Assembly (NCBI GenBank): GCA_964619885.1
Contig: CAZUGA010000037.1
Location: forward strand, 1 to 48,819
Direction of reading: 5' to 3'
DNA: 48,819 nt
DNA from: CAZUGA01 sp964619885
Lineage (GTDB): Bacteria > Pseudomonadota > Gammaproteobacteria > Methylococcales > UBA1147
Part shown: positions 35,001 through 44,088 of the stretch, piece by piece
How the letters are laid out: every line of letters starts with the position of its first letter
Position numbering within the stretch: the first letter of the stretch is position 1
Program-made: the position numbers and the translations under genes
The notes under the pieces: model-generated
Database searches by the model: none
Told to the model about the DNA's origin: nothing
What the model saw: only the letters and a program-made list of their open reading frames with translations

Positions 35001-36263
35001 GGCTTTCTGATGGAGTATTTCTACCCGCGGTAAAATTTCGCGGTAAAATAAATCAATCCGATCACGACGCCCTGTTTTCAGTAATCCCGCAAAACATCCT
35101 AGCGCAGTTTTTAGTCCAACCCGTAACGCGAAATCGTCAACCTCCTGGGTTAAACTATCGAGTAACAATTGCAGCGCAAATTCAAAGCTAGAATCATGGC
35201 TGATCAACCTGACCAAGGACAGCAAACCTGCTGCTCGAACTTGCACAATACTATCGTCCAATACGAAAAGCCGAAGATAGCGCTGCATATTGGTGAATGA
35301 CGCTTGCGGAAGGATTTCTGCGACCGCTTGTCGTACAAACGGGCTAGGATCATCACAAACGATCGGCAAAAGATCCTCCAATTGCGCTAAATTGGTAAAA
35401 TTGTCACCCATAATTATTACAGCCCGGCGGCGAAAGAATATATCTTCGTCCTGCAAAGGTTGTGACAGCCGTTTGTGCAAAGCACGCTCCAAAGATTCCG
35501 GAGACAAACTTTGTAGTAACTGTAGAGCTTCGCATTGTATCCATACCAACTGAGTAGGTTGCAGAGCCGATCGAAAAATATATTGCAGCGTGTCTTCGCC
35601 AACGCTTTTTTGTTGGTATTCGCGGGGCATACCCATCAACGCTTGACTCAGGCATCTAAAAGCCTCGGTCGTCACCCGTTGATCGCCCTCATAACTAAGA
35701 ATCGGTTTGACGACGGGCTCCAAAGCCATTCGTTTCCATAACCGTTTATATTCCATGATCTCGCCGTCTTCGCTCAGCACCAATGAGGCCATCTTCCCCA
35801 TGCACTCAAGTCTGAAGCTGACGTGTCTCTCCAACGCTAAGTGACGACGTTGATAACGGTCGCAAACAGCGTCATGGCCAAACCATCTTGAAAATGCCCG
35901 TTTATCCTGTCGAAGCTGTTTACGGCCTGCGCCCAGGTTCTTGGCATAATCCAATATCATCTGGCGCCGTTCCTGTTCGCTGGCCGCTCGCCCGTAGGCC
36001 GCACTATATTGGGCATAATCGCGCTTCATTGCGCTAATTTGTTTCAGTTTTTGTTCTATATCGTATACAAAAAACTGCACCAAGCGCTGACCTTGTTGAC
36101 CCGCCAAAGAGCGCCCTTTCTCAGGATCTGGAGCGGGCGGCGCGGGCCACTGTGTAAAATCTTCGCAAACTTGGTCCAATAAGGTCGCATGCAACCGCAG
36201 CCAATATTTATCATGACCGGACTCCAGTAATGATCTGACCGATTTACGGCTAAGTTCCAACAT
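32085..36263 (-). CDS. HEAT-repeat/PgsB-CapB fusion: poly-gamma-glutamate-synthase-like ligase
   Basis: 1392 residues. The N-terminal half (about 1-460) is helical with HEAT-like repeats (PSPFVRQAVAEILPQ; DSIVQVRAAGLLSLVRL). A unique region follows (about 460-700), then one transmembrane helix (about 704-723). The PgsB/CapB-type Mur-ligase domain (about 735-1060) has the ATP loop GWGTRGKSGT (744-753), LWECMGLTP (822-829), NTYPDHEDLQGP (849-860) and FVNGMSANE (976-984). Each has a close counterpart in Bacillus PgsB. A helical tail with coiled-coil ends the protein. PgsB joins amino acids through ATP-activated side-chain carboxylates, so an amide-linked polymer is the likely product, though the monomer is unproven. 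The start overlaps the preceding gene by 14 bp. Ordinary PgsB has about 390 residues. Confidence 0.82.
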   Translation of the reverse strand: MLELSRKSVRSLLESGHDKYWLRLHATLLDQVCEDFTQWPAPPAPDPEKGRSLAGQQGQRLVQFFVYDIEQKLKQISAMKRDYAQYSAAYGRAASEQERRQMILDYAKNLGAGRKQLRQDKRAFSRWFGHDAVCDRYQRRHLALERHVSFRLECMGKMASLVLSEDGEIMEYKRLWKRMALEPVVKPILSYEGDQRVTTEAFRCLSQALMGMPREYQQKSVGEDTLQYIFRSALQPTQLVWIQCEALQLLQSLSPESLERALHKRLSQPLQDEDIFFRRRAVIIMGDNFTNLAQLEDLLPIVCDDPSPFVRQAVAEILPQASFTNMQRYLRLFVLDDSIVQVRAAGLLSLVRLISHDSSFEFALQLLLDSLTQEVDDFALRVGLKTALGCFAGLLKTGRRDRIDLFYREILPRVEILHQKADSLSVRRWASQTRERLWCLNNAEARTCYRELKATVGQVKPGRSRRLPKKFSDVADPTLGRVMSVLAQDDFGYEVETSWFGRFLTRGHIFGFRFWRLIYECRNPSPDKRQAHSHTTGRQFYGAIRAPSTIVSELAETRVPGEPLYISEEDGWRGYLPLVDEVISALPRNFSGQPIYLYSSEGVTEVVPPRSCITRVRAWLQLTLNFRHYANLRNWKEDGQDSPDSYLQALHALGIKILYRGHATDAGTVSEDPAVRRFFPAGFLLPDEQVWSRFRDYFFSIYENSLYELAIFLAVVISYFVGKHIYQYRKIQVARRSIPLVVGGWGTRGKSGTERIKAALLNALGYAMVSKTSGCEAMFLHAHPYGDVKEMFLFRPYDKATIWEQHNLVCLSEKLDCEVFLWECMGLTPSYVELLQRQWMRDDIATITNTYPDHEDLQGPAGINIPQVMTNFIPRNSTLLTSEEQMYPILEFAALELNTEIHRVDWLQSGILAPDVLDRFPYDEHPCNIALVLSMADELEIPRDFALKEMADRVVADLGVLKTYPCAAWRTRKLEFVNGMSANERFGCLGNWTRLKFDKTNLEKDPGLWITVVINNRADRIARSRVFGSIVAKDICFDRCILIGNNLAGLNGYIRESWAEWIAEVNLVGDQDESPKEILHAMAQRFRVPFREDLLLTRLRTMLEPVCNSEDIESLCELWQQSEQLEQRLSQAEITCAPEILKYLRCDIDLLESYQGFVNKLDAASANISTGLNEEFRDLLWNWFQRKLFTVEDYYATGNKVIEHICDETPPGFYNRIIGMQNIKGTGLDFVYRWQAWEACYRACEQLADSDSKIADKGLRALASFQEYGVVCEETVRDTVTQVKDSAIAQNERYQAELKLITQNLDNALAKARSQMTVVQSNNKFSKIIEFLEAFLDAGDAVKRRKKANRIYQDMAAERISHDRAVLELQALNKRQKGGWLAAGFRKTFKRS

Positions 36264-39200
36264 CTTCGAGAATATTATTAGGTTGCCTGGGAATACGAGA
36301 TTTCAACAACTGTCTAAAATTTGGCGTGCCAGGACGGAAGTCTCGGTAGCCACGCCCCTCGCTTGGGAACCAACTGACCGAAAAGTACCCCAGATCCGCA
36401 CTTCGTTCTATATCACGGCTGTATTGCATGCCAAATCGAATCAAGTTTTTCTCGTTGAGCCAATGATCCCAATCCAATGTGAAATTCGCCAGGCTCCGTT
36501 GCGCCGCGCGCCGCCGGTCACTATCGATATAGAAAAATTTTCTACGATAACTAAGATTCGCGACAACCGGGCCCAATAATTGGCGCCACCCAACCTTCAC
36601 AGAAGTATGATCGGGCTCGATCAAATTCAGATCTTCGTTAGATACCACAGCACCTTGTACCAACCATAAAGTGTCCAACCACGGATTGTGCTTCAATGCC
36701 AGCGATAGTGTTTGCCCGAATTTGTGATCACCCTTGTATTGAGTAAAAATATCCTGATCTACACGGCGCCGCGCCTGTGGCCCAAGCCGGGCCCACTCGG
36801 CGTTTGATATGCTTAAATATCGCACAAACGCCGACAATGAAGGATGCAACGATGTGCTTGGCGTCACTGGTATTTTTTTCGAAACCGCTCCGCGCAGCAG
36901 TCCACTCGTTTCTACCTGTTTATCTGGAACTTGTAGATAAAAATCACCCTGTAATTTAAAGTTAGGCAACCAAGAATCGCTAATAAAGTCTAGCCGTTGT
37001 TTCAAGCCCAGACTAGGGTTTCCCCGCTCACGATAGCGGGCCAGAAAGCTTGATTCAGAATAAAAATCACGATATTCGGGCTTAAAATAATAAGCCGCGT
37101 CGAGTTGCACAAATTGTTCGGGCTGCGTACCTCCATTGTCTTCATCGACATTGTTACGCCTGACCAAGGCTGTGCGTACACCTAAAGTCCCATCTTCTTG
37201 CGCACCAAGCTCAAAGACATCATCAATACGAATTTCATCCGCAGTCGCTGCGTCGGAAACATTTATAATGGTGGTCTGAGCAACATTCGGTGTTTGCGCT
37301 TCGATTCGGCTAACATTTTGTGGTCGGTTTGAGGTTCGCCGTGTGAATAACCGAACCAATGATTCTTTTTGACCGGCAGTCGGTTTAATAGTCGCTACAT
37401 GCCAACCACGCCCGACCTTTTGGTAACGTGTTGAAACGACACCGCCAAACCGTTCATCAATGCGTAACCACGCTGGACCCATCACATGAGCGCGCAGCGG
37501 ATCACCTACTCGGGTTTTATAATAAGAGCGTTCGTAATCTTTGACCAAACCGGTCGGACCGCGTGCAGAATCCTTTATACGCACGCCCAAAAACTGATTT
37601 TGGGCGGTGGGTTGGAGCAAAGACAAGCGCAGTTGATGCTCACCGGTGGGTATCGCTACAGTGACTTGCTTCGATCTGGCTTTACTATTAAGTACAATGC
37701 GCCGCTCGATACCTTCGTCCAGCCGATATAACACCGTCATTGATTGTGGCGGCAGGAAGTCGGGCATTCGTTGCATCAAATCCAACCGAATTTTGGACGG
37801 CTGAGTATTCATGAAGGCCAGTACGAGTTGACTCGCTCCCGAAACCACATGCTCATCTTTTGAAATTTGCCCGAGCAGGGCTTGGCGTTTTTTCAAATAC
37901 GGACTTTCAGGTTGCCAGCCTTGGATTTTTTTAAATTCCAAACCCGGCCCTTCTGCAACTTCCGTCACGATGACCCATTCGCTACGCCTTGAAATTCTCT
38001 TCCATAGCGTTTGAATTTCGCTAGAACCTGGAAAGGTTCGGGCAATTTCTTCGCCTACAAGCCAAGCGTCTTTTTCTTGTTTGGGATAGTTTTCTACTAG
38101 CCAGGTTATCGCAGTAATCTGGGACAGTGCTGCTTCTTCGGTTTGATTGGAGTCAAGTTTTAATACGCCATTCCAGTCTTGTTTATAGATCAATTCGAAA
38201 ATATCTTGGTTCGTCTCTTGTGGCAAGCTGCTCATATACTCCGACCCAATCTGTTTCGTCGGGCGCTGGTCCGGATTTAGCAACAAATGGTTGGTCAAAC
38301 GGCTACGTCCATTCACTGTTTCTAGCACACTGTATTGCTTAGATTCAGCATCGCTTGCACTAGGTTCTAACGGCGCCATTCGCAGTGAATCCAGGCTAGC
38401 TCGAGGAAATACAGATAATGGTAAACGTGCCTGCGAGGTGTACCACTGGACAACCAACGGCGTTGAGTAACCGTCAACGCTAATTTCATTCAATCCGGGG
38501 CTTAAGTTATGTTCATAGTTAACGGTCTGTCCAGGTTTCAATGCGTCGTCCAGCAGAACAATATTATTGACCGGAGCATTTCCAGAAATAGGAATAAATT
38601 TTTTGCGGCCATTAATTTTAAATCTGATCCATCCATTGAACGGCTGTGTATCGGCTGATCTATGCAGTGGCCGCACTTTTATCTTTATCCGACCCGGTCC
38701 GATGACTTTGAATGACACCGGACGTTTTCTGGTCGCACGAACAGCGCGTTCGAAAATATCGAGTTCAATATTGTGCAGGGTTTCACCCTTGGCATAATCC
38801 TGGACAGAAAAGGTTGAATTACTCCATTCATATGATCCAGGCTGATTCCAAGCCAACCAATCATCGATTATTTTCTTGTTGTTTTCGTTAGCTTCGACCA
38901 ATTTTGCTTTGTTAACACGTAAATTTAGACCTCGATCCAGTGTTTCCAACCAACTTAAGCCCGATTGCCCTGCTTTGGTCCAATTGATACGCGCAGATGA
39001 ATAATTTCCTCGACGCTGGTCTAGAAGTCCGGTCCAAAAATATCGCTTCTGTTCTGATACTTTTGAGAGATTTTGCTTAAACACCTGCCACCAGCCCAAG
39101 CGATATGAAGCAAGCAATAATTGCTCCGGATCCCTTTCAGATTGTGGTAATAGCAAACCAATTAACAACGCCTCTTGGTATTTTCCATCGGCGATATGGC

Positions 39201-41562
39201 GGTTAACTAGTTCCGTCAGTGTTTGCTTTGACGGACGATGTATAAACATTGCGGCAGCAAGCATACCAGCCGCTTCGGTATTGCCACTCTTTTCATAATT
39301 AAACCGGAGTTTATCCGCAGCGGCCTTGCTTATTTCGGAATATTCAGATAAAGATAAATAGCGCCACAGGCGATCTGCCAAGTAAACTTCACCACTGTTA
39401 GATAAACAGGCTGCCACACGGAGTTGGGCAGTTTCTTTATCTTTACCTATGCTCGATTCGACAATCCCAGCCCAAATTCTAAGTGCGCCTATCCAGTTGC
39501 CCTTTCGTTCTTCCCATAACGCGGATATTTTTTGCTCCTGCAACCCATCATTATTGAAAGTTTTTCGACTCGGTAACTGATATGTCGCAATGGACGCGTT
39601 ATAGCGCAAAGAACGCGCTCGCAACCGGCGAATCAATGGTAGCCAAAGGTTCTCTAGCACCCGTTGCCCCATATTGTTATCTTCGCCTTTCCCGATCAAC
39701 GCCGCATAAAAATATTGGTATGCGGTTTGGCGACCGATCTGCTCCAATAAACCCGAATATGAGGATTCACCGACGCTAAACGTTTTACCGGCGCGATATT
39801 GCAGAGCAACTCTCACCGGAGTTTTCGCATTTACATCTTGCCAAACTCGAATCTCGCGAGTTGCTGCCGGAACAAACAATTCGAATGTCCCAGCAGAAAT
39901 CAATGGAGCCGGTTTCCGCAACGCAGCAAAGGCGCCACTCAGCGTCGGCTGCCCTGTAAGATTATGCCGCTTCATTAATTGATCCAACGCGGCATCGGCT
40001 GGATTAGTTTTCAGTTCGTAGATAGCATTTTTGTCTGCATTGGTAATTCGAATCCTGAGTGGCTTGAAATTATCCATCTGCAACCAAAATATGCCTTGAT
40101 CTTGTTGAAAGTTTTTGTCTACTGCAATGCGCAGTTCGGTTGATGCGGTCCTCGGTGGCAATCGGTAAATAAGTACGTCATCGCTTTTTCTGTTTGGCAG
40201 GGTATCAAAATGCCCAAGCACGCTACGCGATAACCATTCTTCCAGGTGTTGCTCTGATATTGTTGCAAGCTGCTCTGATTGGCCTAAAGCCCTAAGCTGT
40301 CTAGGTATAAAATATGCTGTTTCGTGCGAGCGGTTTTGCAATTTTTTCAGCGGTAAAAGATTGCGATAGGAGGTTCTAAATCCAGCCAAACGATGGGCTT
40401 GCTTTTGCACCTCCTGAGCCTCGAATTGTGTCAGGGCTGAATGCAACAGGTAGCTACTGCCGACTAATCCGCCATTGCGAAAACTATTATCACGAACCAT
40501 CCGCTCGGCGACGAAAAGCCGGTCAACCAGCGCTAAGTCCGGCTTCTGACTAATTTGTTTGAGCTCTTTATCATTAAGTGACCAAATCGACAGTCCCCAC
40601 TGACCGGCAAAGTCCCTGTTATCATTAACCAAAGTTAAATTCGACTGATTCAGATCCGGTAATAGAAAATCGGATTTGGCCAATTGCACCGGACGCACAA
40701 GTAAGGGGCGATCTGCGCTAATAGACACTTGGTGCTTCCCGTCAGGCACATCAAAATAATCTATTTGGCGATGTCCCAACACCGTGGGTTGCCCATCTAC
40801 CCAAATGGAAAACGATGTTTCGGCGCTAGTCGACGATTCAATCCATTTGTCATGCCAACCATCCAATTTAACCTGGATTCGATAATCTTGAATCAATCGT
40901 TGCTCTGTACCCGGATATATCAGATGGCTGTTGAGTTGAATACTGACCGGACCTTGAATTTCGATACTGTTTTGCGAATATGCATCTAGCCGCCAATATT
41001 GTTCTCCGACAATATCCTTGCTCCGTCGCAACGAAACTGCCGATTCGCCAAGTGGCAGCGGATAGGTATAATTCAGGTGGGGCGTGACGTCTTCCCGCCG
41101 CGCCAGGAATACCGCAAAATCGATCGAATTCGATCGCGAAGCGGTTGTAGAAATACGCGCGAGCAATGGTTTGTTGTAGTGTGATCGAATTAATAAGGAT
41201 TTACCGTCGATAGCACGCAACGGCTTATGCTCTATCCATAATCCACTACCGTCTGACAAGGAAATTTCCAGGCTTTCTTCCTTCAGTCCATCATCTGGAT
41301 TGAACAAACGTAATTCACTGCTTATTGGTAACCGCAGCGTTATATGACTTGTCGCGTCAAGATGCACCGAATCCATACCCCAATCGCTATTGGTTTCTGG
41401 GGAGATACCATCGATCCACACCGGTTCCGCCGAGATATTGTCCCAACGTAATGCGCGATCCGATTGTTCACTTAAGGCCCTTTGATTCTGATCGATACCC
41501 GCCGATACCCCTAGCGGGGTAGCGAACAGGATAACTAGAATGAATCGGGTAAAAAATTTCAC
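36250..41562 (-). CDS. 1770-aa secreted helical-repeat/outer-membrane barrel protein of the polymer cluster
   Basis: A GTG start leads into a clear signal peptide (1-21, ending VSAG). The first about 600 residues are beta-rich with no family I recognise. Residues about 640-900 are TPR-like helical repeats (EERKGNWIGALRIWAG; DGKYQEALLIGLLL; DQRRGNYSSARINW). Further beta domains follow. The last about 290 residues (from about 1482) alternate aromatic and polar residues as an outer-membrane beta-barrel (LDAAYYFKPEYRDF; ANLSYRRKFFYIDS; FGMQYSRDIERSA; GYFSVSWFPSEG). This layout matches TPR-barrel exporters of polysaccharides such as BcsC and PgaA. I infer export or anchoring of the polymer. The C-terminus (ILEDVGT) lacks the usual terminal Phe. 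Confidence 0.72.
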   Translation of the reverse strand: MKFFTRFILVILFATPLGVSAGIDQNQRALSEQSDRALRWDNISAEPVWIDGISPETNSDWGMDSVHLDATSHITLRLPISSELRLFNPDDGLKEESLEISLSDGSGLWIEHKPLRAIDGKSLLIRSHYNKPLLARISTTASRSNSIDFAVFLARREDVTPHLNYTYPLPLGESAVSLRRSKDIVGEQYWRLDAYSQNSIEIQGPVSIQLNSHLIYPGTEQRLIQDYRIQVKLDGWHDKWIESSTSAETSFSIWVDGQPTVLGHRQIDYFDVPDGKHQVSISADRPLLVRPVQLAKSDFLLPDLNQSNLTLVNDNRDFAGQWGLSIWSLNDKELKQISQKPDLALVDRLFVAERMVRDNSFRNGGLVGSSYLLHSALTQFEAQEVQKQAHRLAGFRTSYRNLLPLKKLQNRSHETAYFIPRQLRALGQSEQLATISEQHLEEWLSRSVLGHFDTLPNRKSDDVLIYRLPPRTASTELRIAVDKNFQQDQGIFWLQMDNFKPLRIRITNADKNAIYELKTNPADAALDQLMKRHNLTGQPTLSGAFAALRKPAPLISAGTFELFVPAATREIRVWQDVNAKTPVRVALQYRAGKTFSVGESSYSGLLEQIGRQTAYQYFYAALIGKGEDNNMGQRVLENLWLPLIRRLRARSLRYNASIATYQLPSRKTFNNDGLQEQKISALWEERKGNWIGALRIWAGIVESSIGKDKETAQLRVAACLSNSGEVYLADRLWRYLSLSEYSEISKAAADKLRFNYEKSGNTEAAGMLAAAMFIHRPSKQTLTELVNRHIADGKYQEALLIGLLLPQSERDPEQLLLASYRLGWWQVFKQNLSKVSEQKRYFWTGLLDQRRGNYSSARINWTKAGQSGLSWLETLDRGLNLRVNKAKLVEANENNKKIIDDWLAWNQPGSYEWSNSTFSVQDYAKGETLHNIELDIFERAVRATRKRPVSFKVIGPGRIKIKVRPLHRSADTQPFNGWIRFKINGRKKFIPISGNAPVNNIVLLDDALKPGQTVNYEHNLSPGLNEISVDGYSTPLVVQWYTSQARLPLSVFPRASLDSLRMAPLEPSASDAESKQYSVLETVNGRSRLTNHLLLNPDQRPTKQIGSEYMSSLPQETNQDIFELIYKQDWNGVLKLDSNQTEEAALSQITAITWLVENYPKQEKDAWLVGEEIARTFPGSSEIQTLWKRISRRSEWVIVTEVAEGPGLEFKKIQGWQPESPYLKKRQALLGQISKDEHVVSGASQLVLAFMNTQPSKIRLDLMQRMPDFLPPQSMTVLYRLDEGIERRIVLNSKARSKQVTVAIPTGEHQLRLSLLQPTAQNQFLGVRIKDSARGPTGLVKDYERSYYKTRVGDPLRAHVMGPAWLRIDERFGGVVSTRYQKVGRGWHVATIKPTAGQKESLVRLFTRRTSNRPQNVSRIEAQTPNVAQTTIINVSDAATADEIRIDDVFELGAQEDGTLGVRTALVRRNNVDEDNGGTQPEQFVQLDAAYYFKPEYRDFYSESSFLARYRERGNPSLGLKQRLDFISDSWLPNFKLQGDFYLQVPDKQVETSGLLRGAVSKKIPVTPSTSLHPSLSAFVRYLSISNAEWARLGPQARRRVDQDIFTQYKGDHKFGQTLSLALKHNPWLDTLWLVQGAVVSNEDLNLIEPDHTSVKVGWRQLLGPVVANLSYRRKFFYIDSDRRRAAQRSLANFTLDWDHWLNEKNLIRFGMQYSRDIERSADLGYFSVSWFPSEGRGYRDFRPGTPNFRQLLKSRIPRQPNNILEDVGT

Positions 41563-41592
41563 AGCATGAAATCCGCTAGCTGCCGGCGCAAT

Positions 41593-44088
41593 CTAATGTA
41601 GATCTACCGAGACTGTAGTATCTTTATAGATCCAATGCTGTTGGCCTGTTCCCGCTTGTCGGCTTGCCAACGATAAATAACCGTTCGCCATATCTGGACT
41701 CGAAAATGACACTCGATAATCCCCGGGCGGAAGATCTTCAGCGAATGGGATAAAGAACGATTGTCCGGAATTTAATGTTCGAGGCGTCCCCTGTAGAACA
41801 TACGCAGCTATACCTTCTACTGGCCCGACGTCAAAATGCCGCTTTTGGAAAGTCCAACCCGGATACGGGTTCATTACGGAGCGCTTGATATTTTCGATAT
41901 CGATATCAAAAACGGTTCGCGCGGTCGAGTCATTTTCGCTATAAATGCGCCCAGAAAGAACTTCCTTTCCTACGGTTTTTTTATGAAAAATAAATTTTAG
42001 CCCTCGACGACCAATACGGTGTACTCTCCGCTTTGAGTAAGAAATTCCCTTACAATTCGCTATATGATTCATAAAAAAACGGGACGAAGAATCGGTTTCC
42101 AAATGTAGCCGGTGCCCTCCGGTGCTCAGTCGGGGTAAATAGGTGATACCGTGTCGTGCGATTCGATTGGTATGATGAAGTTTTTGCGCATCCAGAAGAA
42201 CATTTAATTCAAATCGCTTCACCGAATTCTGAAGATGCACAAGCTGTGGCTTAATCGATCTCAGGCCACCATGTGCTTTCAGCTTCACGGAAACATCAAC
42301 ACCAGAGGGAATCTCACAGAATATCGATGCCAAAGCCTGATCCCGATTAGGATCAGATCCACTCGTTACTTCAAGCGGTACGAACAGAAAATCTGAACCC
42401 TGATTTATCTCTGGTTTATAATATTCCCATTCATCACTATCATTGAGGGAGCCGACTCGCTCCAGCGGCGGACGACTCTGACCCAAGAGCAAAACGGATT
42501 GCTGCGCGATGGTTAATTCGCGTGCGTTGGTAGGCTTCAATAAAAACCATGACGGCAGGGGCTGCGGATCAGCCCAGACTGGAAAAGCATCCTCTGGAAC
42601 CCGCGTAATTTTGGGCAGCAAGTACGGACGGTTGTATACATTAACCATTGCAGATGCCGAATGACTCAATCTTATCTGCGAAGCATCAGGAGGAATAAGC
42701 AAGTAATGGCGTATTGGATCGCTAATACGGTATTCGACAGATCCACCGCGTAAACGGTCAAAGAATGACACCTGATCTGGTAATTTTAATGCGCCGGTTA
42801 ATATAACCCTATGTTCCTCATCGAGCAATTGATAGTCGACCTGGGAATTATCAGACTGTTCGTTTTGGTTTATCTCGAACGACCGCCGTAGGTCAATACG
42901 AAGCGGTGTCGGATTGCCACCACTGTGATGAATTGAATATTCAACCGGCAACTCGGGTGTGCCTATATACAGCCTGTTTAACAATAACTCAGGCGTAATC
43001 TCCGCTTCACCGTTATACGTTCGCAAGTAAGCACGCGCAATTAACGCTATCGGTGATTCGATCAACAGGTAACCGCCCTCTACCTGACCGACCGTTGAAA
43101 ATTCCGACTCTCCCGGGTAGGCTATGGAATTCTGCCAATATCGTTTGGCTGTTCGTCCAAACCAGCTGAGTCGAATAGTCTGATCCTGATCAGGCAAATT
43201 TTCGGCTACGACGCGGAATTCCAGGCGCAACTCTCCACCGTGTTCCGGTATAGGAACAACCCCATGGTGAAAAGTATCTATCTCCAACCCCACTGGCAAA
43301 ATTTCCTCTTTGAAGTTTTCTTTTTCCTGCCCACTAAAAGAGTAGAGCATCTTGGGAAAATAGTGAGTTCCATCCACGCCAACAGGCCCCATAGGCCGCC
43401 ATTGTTTGTGCAACAAATTCCGTTTTTCCACGGTTGAGAGGAGATGCGACGGGTACACATTGCCTTTTGCCAGATTTTCTTTTTTCCGCTCACTCATTCG
43501 CTGCCAGGAAGCCGCCAATTTATGTCCCGCTACCTTTTCCGGGGCATAGGCTCGAGCGACTACAAAATGAATATCCTCAGATCTACTATGTAGGCGCAGG
43601 CGGAATAATTTAACGTCACTGCGATCCGCTATATCGAGCAACATTTGTCGGCCATCGGCTATAGAAATAGACGGATCGAGAAAATAAGAGCGTAATTGAC
43701 CACCGTCACCAGTCTGGTTGATATAACGTGTAATATGAGAACGGTGATGGTAAATCTGATCGTCCAGAATTTCATCGCGAGTACCGATGATTTGGAATTG
43801 CAAAGCATAATGCCATTCTGCATCTGCAATTTCGGCCACCACCTGTGGGACACTGGCGTTGCTAATGACCTTTATCTGTTCGCTGGCAGCGGGCACCGGG
43901 AATTCTAACCATTGATCCTGGCTGAGACGGTAGGCAATACTCGTGTGAGCCCCCTCTAACGCTACCTCGCCTATTGCGATTGGCTTGTATAGTGTATCTT
44001 CGATTACCTTCAGAAAATGAGGCAATCTATACGCTAGCAAGCTAATCAACAGTAGCGAAAAAACAAAATATTTACGATAACGCAGCAT
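41593..44088 (-). CDS. N-terminally anchored periplasmic protein of the polymer cluster, unknown family
   Basis: About 831 residues from the ATG at 44088, which overlaps the stop of the previous gene as TAATG; a GTG at 44112 would add eight residues. One transmembrane helix (about 4-22, YRKYFVFSLLLISLLAY) anchors a large beta-rich periplasmic part. Segments such as LRLEFRVVAENLPD, PVEYSIHHSGGNP and IPSGVDVSVKLKAHGG look like beta-sandwich or carbohydrate-binding modules. No catalytic motif is seen. It sits between the PgsC-like and barrel genes and 30 bp before the latter, so a role as periplasmic scaffold or polymer guide is likely by context only. Confidence 0.7.
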   Translation of the reverse strand: MLRYRKYFVFSLLLISLLAYRLPHFLKVIEDTLYKPIAIGEVALEGAHTSIAYRLSQDQWLEFPVPAASEQIKVISNASVPQVVAEIADAEWHYALQFQIIGTRDEILDDQIYHHRSHITRYINQTGDGGQLRSYFLDPSISIADGRQMLLDIADRSDVKLFRLRLHSRSEDIHFVVARAYAPEKVAGHKLAASWQRMSERKKENLAKGNVYPSHLLSTVEKRNLLHKQWRPMGPVGVDGTHYFPKMLYSFSGQEKENFKEEILPVGLEIDTFHHGVVPIPEHGGELRLEFRVVAENLPDQDQTIRLSWFGRTAKRYWQNSIAYPGESEFSTVGQVEGGYLLIESPIALIARAYLRTYNGEAEITPELLLNRLYIGTPELPVEYSIHHSGGNPTPLRIDLRRSFEINQNEQSDNSQVDYQLLDEEHRVILTGALKLPDQVSFFDRLRGGSVEYRISDPIRHYLLIPPDASQIRLSHSASAMVNVYNRPYLLPKITRVPEDAFPVWADPQPLPSWFLLKPTNARELTIAQQSVLLLGQSRPPLERVGSLNDSDEWEYYKPEINQGSDFLFVPLEVTSGSDPNRDQALASIFCEIPSGVDVSVKLKAHGGLRSIKPQLVHLQNSVKRFELNVLLDAQKLHHTNRIARHGITYLPRLSTGGHRLHLETDSSSRFFMNHIANCKGISYSKRRVHRIGRRGLKFIFHKKTVGKEVLSGRIYSENDSTARTVFDIDIENIKRSVMNPYPGWTFQKRHFDVGPVEGIAAYVLQGTPRTLNSGQSFFIPFAEDLPPGDYRVSFSSPDMANGYLSLASRQAGTGQQHWIYKDTTVSVDLH

